64,000 nt of DNA from Brachionus manjavacas (lineage: Eukaryota > Rotifera > Eurotatoria > Ploima > Brachionidae), in NCBI GenBank assembly GCA_019054805.1, contig JAHQIY010000004.1, positions 2,356,001 through 2,420,000 on the forward strand, given 5' to 3'. The notes beneath the pieces are model-generated. The model was not told the DNA's origin and did not search any database. It was given only the letters and a program-made list of their open reading frames with translations. The translations under genes were made by a program, and so were the position numbers. The number at the start of each line of letters is the position of its first letter. Position 1 is the stretch's first letter. Shown here piece after piece: positions 54,480 to 64,000 of this stretch.

Positions 54480-56085
54480 TGGACATTTTGTCACAAGGTA
54501 GCGTCACAAAGCATATCAACCGTCTCAACTCTCGTAAATAACCTGGTCAAAATTCCATACACCCGTTCGTCGAAAAGACCTTCAACCAAGCTCTCATTGT
54601 CATATTTTCAAAGTGTTTCACCTCTGACAAGACCCCTGATTTGTTAAAAAAAGAGCCTAAGTTACGCCTATTCCCTAGTGCCTGATTTAAGAGACCATGT
54701 ATCGATAAATTTGGATTGACTCAAGAGACCAGGTTTTACTATTAAAAAGATTTGGTTTCATGAGTATTAGAAATCCATGGTATACAAACCAAAAAGATTT
54801 ATAGTCCAGGTTTTAAAATTAATCTGAAAAAAAAAATTAAAAAAAAATTCTCTAGTTCTTATTTTTTTAAAAGATTATACAACTATTTTTAATTTGAATT
54901 AGATATTTTTTTAAATTATTTTTATTCTATCAAAAATGGTAAAAAGTCATATAGTTTAGCTTTTAAGCTTAATATTAAAAATTTGATAAACTTAAAAGTA
55001 TAAGAAAAAAAGCAAAAGCCTTTAGCATAACACGTAAGATGCTGAGAGAGTGGATGTCTGCTGGTTTAAATCACTAAAATTGAAAATAAAACAATATTGG
55101 AATGATTTGTATATTAATGGAGAGAATTCAGAAACTTCTGCTGGCAATCTTTTCCCTTGGTTATGTGAATTTGATAAATTGGATATCCAAAATTTGGAGA
55201 AATTTTGATGAAAATCTTATCAGAGACATTTTTGACTCATGTGAATTACAAGTACTTCAAAATTACATCTGATATTGAACAAAATGATTTATGAAGACTT
55301 AGTTTTAAATGAATACCTCGAAGATTTGGATATTCTTGATGAAATTTTCATTGATGAATGCGATATTTTTAAGAATGAAGAAAAAAATCCCCAATAATTG
55401 TTTTTTTTATTATTTTTTTAATAGCTAAATCGAATTTTCCCAAAATTTTGTAAAATATATTTTTAAAATGTAATTTTTTGTTTACGGATCTGATCTAGAA
55501 ACTTATTCTGAGCCGATGGATCTGGTCTGGTTAATGTTTTTAGATAAGAAACCATGGTCTACCAATACTCATGAAACCCACCCTTTTCAAAAATCAGACC
55601 ATGGTCTTTTGAGTTACGAGTGACTTAGTCCCCCAGAGTTATTATATCAGGCACTACGGTATTCAAAAAAGGAATCCAGGTAAGCAATTAAAGGCCAATT
55701 TCCCTAACTGCACTTCTCTGTTAGATGATGGAACGTATCATAAGAGACGATGGAACACCTCTTCAGTAATAAACTTATTTCTCCCAAGCATTTCAGTTTG
55801 GTCCTCACCAAATCGGCAAAGTCTAACCCCTTGAAAATAGAAGATAGGCGCGAGAGCTTTGACAACGGTTTTCTTAAACATTGCACTTGTACTACTTAAA
55901 TATTATTTTATATTCTTTTATTTAGTTTATTCTTTCCTTGTATTCGTCAATTTCTCTTGCCAAAATTTTGAATGCTCATTACTTCCAATGGCCACTGTAA
56001 CGCAGCTACCATAGACGACTTCCTCAGTGAGTCGTCTCCGCAAGACTGTTTGCCAAAGCTTATTATAATTATTATAAATTTAAGG
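54480..56085 (+). mobile_element. LINE (family D-type) fragment split by a MITE
   Basis: Left of the MITE, one frame reads FVEKTFNQALIVIFSKCF and KTPDLLKKEPKLRLFP. Right of it the same frame continues VFKKG, then RPISLTALLC and MMERIIRD, the start of an RT domain. After an indel come FSFGPHQ-like residues. Sequence to about 55870 is LINE. A deletion then leads to the 3' terminal hairpin region ACCATAGACGACTTCCTCAG...GTCTCCGCAA (about 56010-56045) and a TTATTATAATTATTA tail. Several stops. Confidence 0.7.
54678..55654. mobile_element. TA-flanked MITE (pogo/Tc1-like?) inside a LINE
   Basis: A 977-bp element with termini GTGCCTGAT...ATCAGGCAC between two TA dinucleotides (54676-54677 and 55655-55656). 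Longer imperfect inverted arms share ACTCAAGAGACCA/ACTCAAAAGACCA and TTTCATGAGTATT. Removing the element plus one TA leaves the LINE RT frame continuous. The interior (54960-55400) has a short acidic ORF from ATG about 55289 to TAA 55397 and a stretch reading ENLIRDIFDSCEL, which might be decayed transposase. The superfamily assignment rests mainly on the TA duplication. Confidence 0.75.
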
Positions 56086-57560
56086 TTTATGATCAAATAT
56101 TTATCTCAAATCAAATACAAAATTTTAAATTTAAATAAAAATATTTTATTTAAATATTATATTTGCCAGAGCCATAAATAGGTTTTCTAAACAATTGAAT
56201 TCGGTCATTTCAATTCAGAAAAATTTGAATAATTTTTTTATTAAAAGAAAAAATTTTAGCAAATTTTCTTAATGCAGTAAAATAAGTCTTCAATTTTCTG
56301 TATTTTGCACCCCATTTAAAAGTACCCTAATCAATTGCGCAATTACAATGAAAATTTCTTGCAGACACATATTTTCGGATTAATTTAAGTTTCTTAAACA
56401 TTAAGCATTTTACAGATCTAAATTATCTGTTTTATTAAAAATGCTATTCATGTTTTTCTGAATTAAAATGATCGACTTGAAATACACTTCACAACCCCAT
56501 TCCATGGATATTTTTATAAAGCGACGACTATTTTTACGAAAATGATGATATTTGGTACGGATGATTTATTTTAGGCTTGGAAAATCTAAGCCTAAAATAA
56601 ATCATTCAAAATATTATGATCTAATAAGCGCTGGGCCTAAAATTTGAAGTCATAAGAGCTTTTAAGCATTAAGTAATTTAGTAATTTTTGGCTAAAGAAA
56701 TTTTGTAATTATACCTAAATAACCTCAATATAGATTAATTTTTAGCCCAAGCTCGATTTATTGTTTTTTCTAAAAATGAACTTAAAAAATACTTTTCATA
56801 TCTCTTTCCATTTAAAAGATTGTGAAAATTTGAAATATTTTGCCTTAAGCTTAAGCTCGAAGAAAAAGATTTATAGTTGAAAATCACTAATAGAATTGTT
56901 TTAATATTTTCTGCTAAATATTTATTTTCTGATGTCTTAATTGAACGCTATTCAATGCATTCTCTGACAATGCTATTGAGTTGTAACGACTAAGTTGAAA
57001 TGGTATCGGAGCTTTGCAATGGCAGATTTTTAAAGAGAATCCTAATTTATTTAACTTGAAAAGAAAAAGTTAATTTTTTAATTTATTAAATGGAATAAAT
57101 CGAATTTCTTTTGAAAATTTATGAATTAAATTAAATTAGAAAAGAAGTCAGTTTAATTATCTTTTTTCAGAAATAAGAGCATTATATTTTTTCTCTTTTA
57201 AATTAACGCTAAGTACTTTCTTTTGTCTAATTTTAAATTTTAACTTCGCAATTTGAGAAAAATTCGGCAATTTTTTTCATTTTTTTGTTTTACCTTTGAG
57301 ATTGATAAGCACTATTTTAATTAATTATATTAAAAAAAAAATTACATTTTATTTGAATTTTGGTTCTGAAAAAAAATGGATTTAAAACTAAACAACAGTC
57401 ACTCAATTAAACTAATTTCATATTTTTTAGCTTTCAAAAGGCTTCCAAGTTAAGAATATTAATAAAATATTTTTTATTTACATTTGTAAAAATTCAAAGG
57501 TAAAAACACAAAATTTTCTTTGAAAGTTAAAATTTTTAAATAAAAAAAAATTAATAACGA
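56086..57560. other. AT-rich intergenic DNA with a perfect hairpin
   Basis: No gene. 56561-56605 is a perfect inverted repeat: ATGATTTATTTTAGGCTT and its complement (56588-56605) around a 9-base loop. The rest is AT-rich. Confidence 0.6.
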
Positions 57561-58456
57561 CTAGAATGAAGCACTTTGATTAAAAACAACTTGAAAAGGA
57601 ATATCGTGTCTCAATGCCGGGTAGTAACTAGCTTCGCTTGAATAATCGTTGCTGGATTGTTTTGATCTTGCTGCAAAGGAATTAAAAGCCTCATTCTGGG
57701 AATATTTATTCAAATGAGACGCCAGCGCCTCCATCGCTCCCGGACTAAGTCTGTAAACAAAGTTTCCCGGGTACACAGTCTTTTAAATACATAAATATTG
57801 AACAAAAAAATTATACAAAATTTTACAAATATTTCTGGATTTATTTCTTCTAGATTTTGGGGGTTTTCGGATTTAAAAGAATCATCAAAAACATCTAAAC
57901 AAAATTTTAAATAAAAAAAAAATTTTTTTGAAGAATTTTGAATACCTGTCCTCGGATTAAAATGTCCATCGTAGATCTGATATGTGTCATTCTTTGAAAA
58001 TGAGTAACCGTTTTGACTTTTTATTTTTGATTTATTCTGAGAGAAAATTTAATTTAATTTTTAACAAATCAAAGGTAAAATTTCTTACAGCAGAGTAATC
58101 GAAGTTGTTTGCAGACGATTCCCTATAAATTAATAAATTTCATTATTTATAATCAAAATAAGATATAAGCTACTTGTTAGCAGGTTGATTGTCGGGCTCT
58201 TTTTTGGATGACCCTTGATAAAAAAACCTACAAAATTGAGAATAACTAAAAAAAACTAAAATTACTGAACAAATTTGCTATAAATTCACAGCAACAAAAC
58301 ATTTTTCTAAAATTTTATTTTCAAGAAAAATGATTCTTTAACGCATTTAAAATTAATTTAAAAAAATTTAAATCCAAATAAACAGACTTCAGGTAAGTTT
58401 TACTTTGGAGTTGTTGTTGTGTTTGAATTTTTAAATCTCAAAGCTGGTATACCCAT
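57561..58456 (-). CDS. Six-exon gene for a small (172 aa) hydrophilic protein
   Basis: Assembled from GT-AG boundaries and phase. Exons (minus): 58456-58404, 58227-58174, 58122-58089, 58036-57946, 57894-57827, 57779-57561; introns 176, 51, 52, 51 and 47 bp. Total 519 nt, no stop until TGA at 57561, and all five junction phases agree (2, 2, 0, 1, 0). The product starts MGIPALRFKNSNTTTTPK. The middle is Asn/Ser/Lys-rich with NDTYQIYDGHFNPRT. The C-terminal part (YPGNFVYRLSPGAMEALASH, later SSEASYYPALRHDIPFQVV) is the least biased and likely the conserved core. No signal peptide or membrane segment. I do not recognise it; the Tyr/Pro-rich short segments recall small axonemal microtubule-associated proteins, a weak impression only. 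Confidence 0.75.
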
Positions 58457-59954
58457 ATAGTTTTTTCTTTTTTTAATTAATTTTTAAAACCATTAAACGG
58501 AGGGGTTCAATTTGACTAAATGAGAAATTTAATGAATTTTTCGAAGCTCAGATACAAGTTAGATAAGAGGCATACGTTTAACTCGGGGCTTTAGCATTTT
58601 TAACTATGACAAAGCAAATTGTACTAGAAAAGTCAATTGAAATTGAAATTTGTGATAGATCTCAAAAACCATATGAACACTAGAAAATTATCTATAACCA
58701 CAATTTTGGTATTAAATTAAAAAAAAATTCTTGTAATGTAATTATAAGTTAAGAGTAATTAAGTTCTGTTTAATAAATTAGGACCCAAAATAATTGACCA
58801 ATTTTCTTGTCTTGAATCTACACTGCCACGTGTTTATTTTGCTCTATCGGGTTACACATGGCTGAAAATTAATAGCGTCAAGGTATTAATTATCATAATG
58901 ACTGCTACTGACACTTAATACATTCAGTTCAGAATTTGATGTATCATTTATTTAAGTGATTTCAATTTTAATTTTGGTTATTTTAAATTTCAATCTTAAA
59001 TTTTGATTCTATTATTGTTAATTTTAGAGAAATTTTTTTTGTATATTTTTTAAATGTTAGCCACAAAATTAAAATGCAAATTTTTTATAAATATTTATAG
59101 AATAGTTATAGAATATATATAGAATATTTATAGAACGGTTATTAGAAACTCTACTTTAAACCTAAAAATTAATTTCTAATTTAACCACATCATTATTTAT
59201 TTAATTGAATAATTATAAAATAATCCATTAGGGAATGAAACTAGCTATTCTATTTAGCCAGAATAAAGAAGAAAAATTTTTAACTTAGTTGGACTTAAAG
59301 TTAAATTTAAAGTCAAAATAGAATTCCTCTACATAAAAAGATTTGACAACTAATTTTTATTCAATCATTTTTAGAATTTTGAATGACATTTTCCAATTTT
59401 TGTTTTGCTTTTTCGTAGTTCATCTATATAATCAGTATATTTTTAAGGCCGTAATATTTTGAAACTTTTGGCTAGATAATTGTAAAAAGTAAATGAGAAG
59501 AATGTTAAAAATTTACTATTAAGTGGAATTTTTTTGTCAAATACATTAAACTAAGAATTCTCAGAAAAAGAATTTTTTTTTTTTAAATAAAAGTTGGATA
59601 ATAAGGAGAGATAATTTCAAATAAAAAAGGGAAGATTGCAATGGAAAAAAAAGAGATTGAGTGAAAGAGAAAATGGTAAGGTTCAGGAGAAATGCTGTTG
59701 CCAAACCTTTGAATAATGGTTTGGTATGGAGTAATGGTTATCAAGTTGAAAAAACAATTTAGGAAAATTTTCAGGATGGAAAATTTTAATTATGTAAAAG
59801 AATATTGAATCATTTTAATTCGAAAGCTGTCAAATCCTTTTATTTATAACAGAACATTAAAAAAGCCTTAAGATTAATTAAGAGTAAATACATTAACTTG
59901 ATTCTTTTTTTTATGATAACTGGAAAATAATTAAAAAGTTAATTTTTTTTTTCC
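58457..59954. other. AT-rich intergenic DNA
   Basis: Upstream region of the six-exon gene, then AT-rich sequence. No ORF, RNA or repeat with definable ends. ATAGAATATTTATAG-type short tandem similarity occurs at 59097-59135. Confidence 0.45.
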
Positions 59955-61080
59955 TTATTCACTTCTTGTGGAGCATTGGGTCATTACTTTTGATTTCCAC
60001 TCAAGTCGATCTTCTGCCTTTACCCTTGCTTCTCCCCATGTCATTCCCATTTCGATGAGCTCTTTCGTGATTGTTGACCTCCATGTTACTGCTGGTCGTC
60101 CTACCTTACGTCGCCCTTGAGGTGTCCATTGAAGGACTCTTTTTGGTATCCGTGTTTCTTTCATTCTTAGTACATGCCCGAGCCATCGCAGTCTTTTGTT
60201 CTTATAGCATTGACTTAAAGGCTCTGAATTTGTTCTTCTGTATAGGTCAGCATTCGACAATGTCTCAGACCAGCGATGACTGAACTGCAATTTGAGACAT
60301 TTTACAAGAACATTTTTTTAGAATTTACATTGATATCTAAAAACTATGTCTTTATCCATATTTGTTGGTAAATTGAGATACAGGTTTTTCTTTATTATTT
60401 AATTGTTGTTAAATTTATATCCAAATAGTAAAATACCTTTTTGAAGCATTTTTGCTTTGGTTTCTCCTCTTTCAGATATCAGTACCGGTATCTCATCGGG
60501 TTTCCATCTTTTTCTTCTATCGAGAACCTCTTCTGATGTTTTGCAGTAGACTTCTCGAATTTCTAACCATCTTTTCTCTATATTCGCCTTCTCTCGAATT
60601 CCAAGTTTTTGAATGTTCTTTCTAATCTTTGTGCTGTATTCTGCTTCGCGTTTTGGATCAGCTCGAAGTCAGATGTCGTAAGTTTTTGCTGAATTTATCT
60701 GATGAGTTCTCTTCAGTTTCAGCTTAAAGGTTTCAGCTTTAAGTTTTTTATCTTAGGATAGCGACGTCAATTTGTATTTATCTTCGCGTTGAAACATAGT
60801 TCTACATATACACTGCTTGTGAGTCATGCACAGATCTACTTGTCTTTTACCATTGTTATTTCTTTCTTCGCAACCGTGGATACCCATGCAATTTTCAGAC
60901 CCACCGTTATCACTTTTAATTTTAGGTTTGTGTATCTAACGACAATAATGAGGTCATTTTAAAGCACTTTGTCTATAATTCTTTGCAGTTGTCAGTAAAA
61001 TAACGATTTTCCCGCATTACTGCCTTCATTAGTGGGGGCTTAGCATTGTTTGATAGACATGTTATAATTTTGCACTTTTA
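59955..61080 (-). mobile_element. Decayed LINE of a third family, RT core deleted
   Basis: The minus strand, right to left, reads an endonuclease relic at about 61080-60690 (APTNEGSNAG, then SDNGGSENCMGIHGCEERNNNGKR, then DLCMTH). Next is the EN-RT linker at about 60670-60436 (KREAEYSTKIRKNIQ, KRWLEIREVYCKTSEEVLDRR). After about 140 bp unlike a LINE comes the ORF C-terminus at 60290-59955 (KRLRWLGHVLRM, RIPKRVLQWTPQGRRKVGRP, W...RLEWKS). This C-terminus and EN style belong to a widespread invertebrate endonuclease-RT group, unlike families A, D and E. The RT palm is absent. Confidence 0.75.
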
Positions 61081-61529
61081 GCTGTGTGTATATCAGTTTT
61101 TTGTTTATTGACTCTCATCCCATCATGGAATCAGTGATTTGAAAGTATTATGTCAGTTTTTCTTGTGTTTTCAGATCAAGAATACAGGAAAGTCCTATTA
61201 ATGATGTTGATTTAGTCTGACCCGTCCAACGAATTCCTCTCGTATCTTGAGCAAGCTGATGTTTCGGACATGGTTCAGGCATTCCTGGTTCCGAATGTGT
61301 TTCACAGTGAACACACACTTTTTTAAGCCTTAACTGACATTTTTTTTTCTTAACTTAACTTTTCTGGAGTGGGATCAACATTCAAATCAACCGAGGCAAG
61401 TCTTTTTCGAACAGATGGAGTTTTTAGTGTAATTGGCTGACTATTAAATGAAGATCGTATGACTTTTAGTTGTCTGAGAGCTCCTCGACACTTTTATTAT
61501 AGAGTCTTTTATGGTTACTTTAGATTTAA
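61081..61529. other. Unassigned, possibly decayed coding DNA
   Basis: A minus-strand stretch at about 61350-61215 reads KKVCVHCETHSEPGMPEPCP and then HQLAQDTRGIRWTGQ, with a CxxC and a CP pair, which may be a zinc-binding relic of a transposon protein. No boundaries could be set. Confidence 0.3.
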
Positions 61530-61871
61530 TTTCCTCTTTGTACAAAATCCGGTTGTACAAAGAGGTACTTGTACTCAATTTCACTTTTTAACAAAATAAA
61601 TTGAGCTTCACTTTTTTTTGCTCTTCCTGGACTCTTTCAATCAATGGATAGATTGATGGATAATAACAAAGCACACTACTAAAAGCCTTGTGCCATGTTT
61701 CGGCAAAATACGAGACAAAGCTTCATTTGCTCTACTATAAACGTTCCATAATTCGATTTCAAATCTCGGTTTCTGATATATAATTTCAATTTTTGAATTT
61801 AGACGGCTGCATATTTTCTGAGAGAATTCATATCCAATCAAAGTCACTTCCATATAATCATAATATTTCAT
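61530..61871 (-). pseudogene. Second MULE-type transposase remnant (C-terminal)
   Basis: From 61871 the frame reads QKPRFEIELWNVYSRANEALS. After a frameshift, other frames give ETWHKAFSS, then YYPSIYPLIERVQEEQKK. The order (aromatic-rich FEIELWNVY, then E-x-W-H-xxF, then a Tyr/Pro helix) matches the region around the catalytic Glu of MULE transposases, as in SLEAWH of the element at 12797-15030. It is not the same subfamily. N-terminal and catalytic Asp regions are missing. A perfect 13-bp inverted repeat (CCTCTTTGTACAA, 61533-61545 and 61553-61565) lies at its downstream edge. Confidence 0.6.
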
Positions 61872-62104
61872 TAAAGAGTCATGATATTTAAGATTGTTGT
61901 CTGTATCTGCCTCTATTTTATTTAAAAATTAAAACAATATCACTAGGAGGAACAAATGCCAAAACTTGAGCTAACTTAAGCAATTTTCTATAACTACATA
62001 TTCTTTATAACCTACTAAGTCCAAATTCTTGAATTTTTCTTCAAATCACTTGTTTAAAATGAAAAAAACAGCAATTTAATTTACTTAATAATTTATAATA
62101 ATAA

Positions 62105-62398
62105 TTTTCCCTATTCTTTCTTGGTGGATAATGGGGAGGCGCTCATCTCCTTTTCAAGTACCTTTTTGAGCAACGGCTTCGATCTGGCTCAGAGGCTACT
62201 GCATCGAGTTGATCATCTACACCGCAATTATTTCCCAGTCGAAACTGGTGCCCCTATTTTTTATGATGAAAGAGGCTTAAACATTCGCCCCGTATTGCAA
62301 AGAAATTTTGAAGATTTTTTCACCCTCAGCGGATTTTGAACCCTCGATCCTATGCTTGCATGACTAACACGCAAACCATTCCGCTATACGGGCTCAAT
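62105..62398 (-). repeat. tRNA-derived SINE, most complete copy
   Basis: On the minus strand the 5' end (62398-62330) is tRNA-like: A-box-like TAGCGGAATGG, a 5-bp anticodon stem TGCGT/ATGCA around the 7-base loop GTTAGTC (T at position 33, anticodon TAG), and a B-box-like GGTTCAAAATCC with one extra base. The body (62330-62105) is shared with copies at 115, 5823 and 10430. The A and B boxes are the internal pol III promoter of such elements. The head is too imperfect, with a poor acceptor stem, for a working tRNA. The ORF at 62121-62339 is a chance frame. Confidence 0.7.
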
Positions 62399-63285
62399 TT
62401 AATTGATTTACTAAAAGGAAAAACTATCTTACACATTCAAGAAACTTGAAGTCTCAAATCTGATGGAACTGATTTAGGCGGTATTGTTAATTATGACTCA
62501 ATTATTATAAAAAATTTCTTAATAAATAGCTATAGTTTTTCGAGGCAGTAGAAAAAAAACAATAGGGAAGCATCTTCTATCAATTAGTGCATTTAGAGAA
62601 TATACTTGTACAAAACTAGTCGGAGCAATATAAAATATCCCGTCAGCTAAAACTTCCTATCAGAACCTCCTCTGAATCATTATTCAATGAAACAGAAAAT
62701 AAATATAATATAAGTAAAATTGACCATGGATTAAGCAATCTCTTACAAAATTAACTTCGTTATGCTCTTGGTTATTCAGTTCCACTAAATCAAGTCATAA
62801 CTTTGACTTAAATTTTTGTGACTTAGACTTAAAACTGTGACTTATAAACAAGTCTGGTTCTGAACCACCTGATTCAGAATCATTGGAATTGGATAGAAAC
62901 TCTAATGCATGTAAGAATGAAGCTTTAATTGGAAATTTAAAAAAAAAATTTATATTTTTAAATCAAGTTTACTACAGATTTAAAGTAAAAATAGTTTAGA
63001 TGCTTAACTTGGTCCAAGTCTTTGTTTATAATTTTTTTTGACATCAAATATAATAATTTTTGAACTTAAACAGTAAAATGGATAAAATTAAATTTCTTTT
63101 TATTTTTTTATAGAGTTCTAATTTTTATTGAGTTAAAAAAAAAAAAATTCAATAGATTCAATTTTAAAATAGTAAAAAAACATGATTTTTTTTAAAAAAA
63201 ATTAAGTTTAAATTTTTTTTTAGATATCAATTAATTTTCTATTATCAATTGATTAAGTCTTTCTTAAAAAGGCAAACATTTAAAA
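62399..63285. other. AT-rich upstream region of the LRR gene
   Basis: No gene. 62790-62855 has clustered AAGTC/GACTT motifs (TAAATCAAGTCATAACTTTGACTT), reminiscent of the MITE at 9722. The sequence before ATG 63286 is AT-rich, with no clear TATA assignment. Confidence 0.4.
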
Positions 63286-64000
63286 ATGATTTATTTGCAA
63301 GTAATCATTTTTATTATAAATGCTGTTTTTTTGGGTCGATGTGAAATATGCAAACTATTTACTGGTACCGGTGCCAAGTGTACATCTTCAACATTTAGCC
63401 AATTTTCCGGAGGTACTTACCATGACTTATCTTTGAATGGCGTAGTGAACTTTCCCGCCAATGCATTTACAGATATTTTTTTATCATCTCTATTTATAAC
63501 AGATAGCGCAATAGCTTCAGTGTCAGGTGATGCATTCAAAGGAATTAGGCAAATAAACTACTTAGAATTGCATAACGTAGACAATATTGAGCTTTTGTTG
63601 AGCGGAAGCAATTCATATTTTCTATTTGACAAAGTCCTATCACTAACCATCAACAAAAATTCCAACATCAACTCAACAAATTTTGATTTTTTTCTTAATT
63701 TAATAAATAAATTGAATGTTAAAATGGTAACAATGCTTCATTTGAACATTCAAAATTTAACACTTAATTTTTCTACTTTTAATTTTGAAGCTTTTTATTT
63801 TGCTTCAAATAAGATCGGGACCATAAAAGTTGTTCTGAATGGAAAGATTAAAAAGCTATACCTTGACCGAAACGACATTGAGGCTATTACTTTTGATGCA
63901 AAAAAATCAAATTTGCTCTATCTCAATCTGAATAGAAATTTAATCGAACATTTCAAATGTCCCAATTTATCAGCACTAACCGATTTGATCTTGAGTACAA
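63286..64000 (+). CDS. Secreted or membrane leucine-rich-repeat protein, 5' part
   Basis: An open frame from ATG 63286 runs 238 codons off the window end. Residues 1-18 (MIYLQVIIFIINAVFLGR) are a signal peptide, followed by a Cys-containing N-cap (CEICKLF...AKCTSS). Then come irregular leucine-rich repeats: AFTDIFLSSLFITDSAIASV, AFKGIRQINYLELHNV, FDKVLSLTIN, KIKKLYLDRNDIEAITFD and NLLYLNLNRNLIEHFKC. The LxxLxLxxN spacing is clearest from about residue 180 on. Sequons (NIQNLT, NFS) suggest an extracellular product. It could be a receptor or matrix protein; the C-terminus, and hence anchoring, is not visible. Chosen start: first ATG, directly followed by the hydrophobic leader. More GC-rich than the flanks and free of stops. 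Confidence 0.8.
   Translation, partial: MIYLQVIIFIINAVFLGRCEICKLFTGTGAKCTSSTFSQFSGGTYHDLSLNGVVNFPANAFTDIFLSSLFITDSAIASVSGDAFKGIRQINYLELHNVDNIELLLSGSNSYFLFDKVLSLTINKNSNINSTNFDFFLNLINKLNVKMVTMLHLNIQNLTLNFSTFNFEAFYFASNKIGTIKVVLNGKIKKLYLDRNDIEAITFDAKKSNLLYLNLNRNLIEHFKCPNLSALTDLILST

Noticed and set aside
62121-62339. Plus-strand 72-codon ORF
   Set aside because: Lies wholly within the SINE body, antisense to it; the same DNA recurs at 115 and 5823 without an open frame.
62330-62398. Possible functional tRNA gene
   Set aside because: A-box and B-box each have a defect and the acceptor stem does not pair; body is shared with dispersed repeats.
1-64000. CRISPR array, bacterial operon or phage features
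   Set aside because: No regularly spaced repeats; introns, LINEs and LTR element show a eukaryotic nuclear genome.

Overview
The window is a very AT-rich stretch of a eukaryotic, almost certainly invertebrate-animal, genome. Homopolymer runs are abundant. The one gene whose exons can be chained has introns of about 47-52 bp plus one of 176 bp. LINEs, Mutator-like elements, a tRNA-derived SINE and a Ty3-type element are mixed together. A small compact metazoan genome such as a monogonont rotifer fits, but that taxon is an inference from style, not from a diagnostic gene.

Layout. 1-5000: AT-rich DNA with a SINE scrap and a 5'-truncated LINE tail. 5050-9570: a Gln-rich pseudogene, a hAT-like non-autonomous element abutting a LINE fragment, then the 3' half of a Ty3/gypsy-type retrotransposon. 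That half holds an integrase, an extra ORF ending in a DnaJ-type J domain, a polypurine tract and a 241-bp LTR. 9720-15190: a MITE, a small acidic ORF, and a LINE 3' end split by a Mutator-like (MULE) transposon with clear TIRs, an 8-bp target duplication and a transposase stopped by one in-frame TAA. 15200-19620: a long decayed LINE with both ORFs. 19760-21490: a 68-bp direct repeat bracketing a palindromic MITE.

21725-23257 holds an intact host-type gene, a type I membrane protein with laminin-type EGF modules. 23260-31020 is nearly featureless. 31020-33600 holds a fold-back MITE and a MULE-like element carrying a SWIM zinc-finger remnant. 35335-36265 is a LINE tail. 38454-38893 is a probable two-exon gene.

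38930-56080 is a nest of LINEs: near-identical copies A (minus) and B (plus), B with the inverted 5' end typical of twin priming; a 640-bp inverted duplication; a decayed copy C with a second LINE family (D) inside it; and a LINE fragment split by a TA-flanked MITE. 57561-58456 is a six-exon gene assembled here by splice phase. 59955-61871 holds a decayed LINE of another family and a MULE transposase remnant. 62105-62398 is a SINE whose head looks like a tRNA. A secreted leucine-rich-repeat gene starts at 63286 and runs off the window.

Host genes supported: the EGF-type receptor-like gene, the six-exon gene, the LRR gene and, less surely, the two-exon gene. They show no shared pathway. Nearly everything else is mobile DNA, much of it nested, and the nesting gives relative ages.
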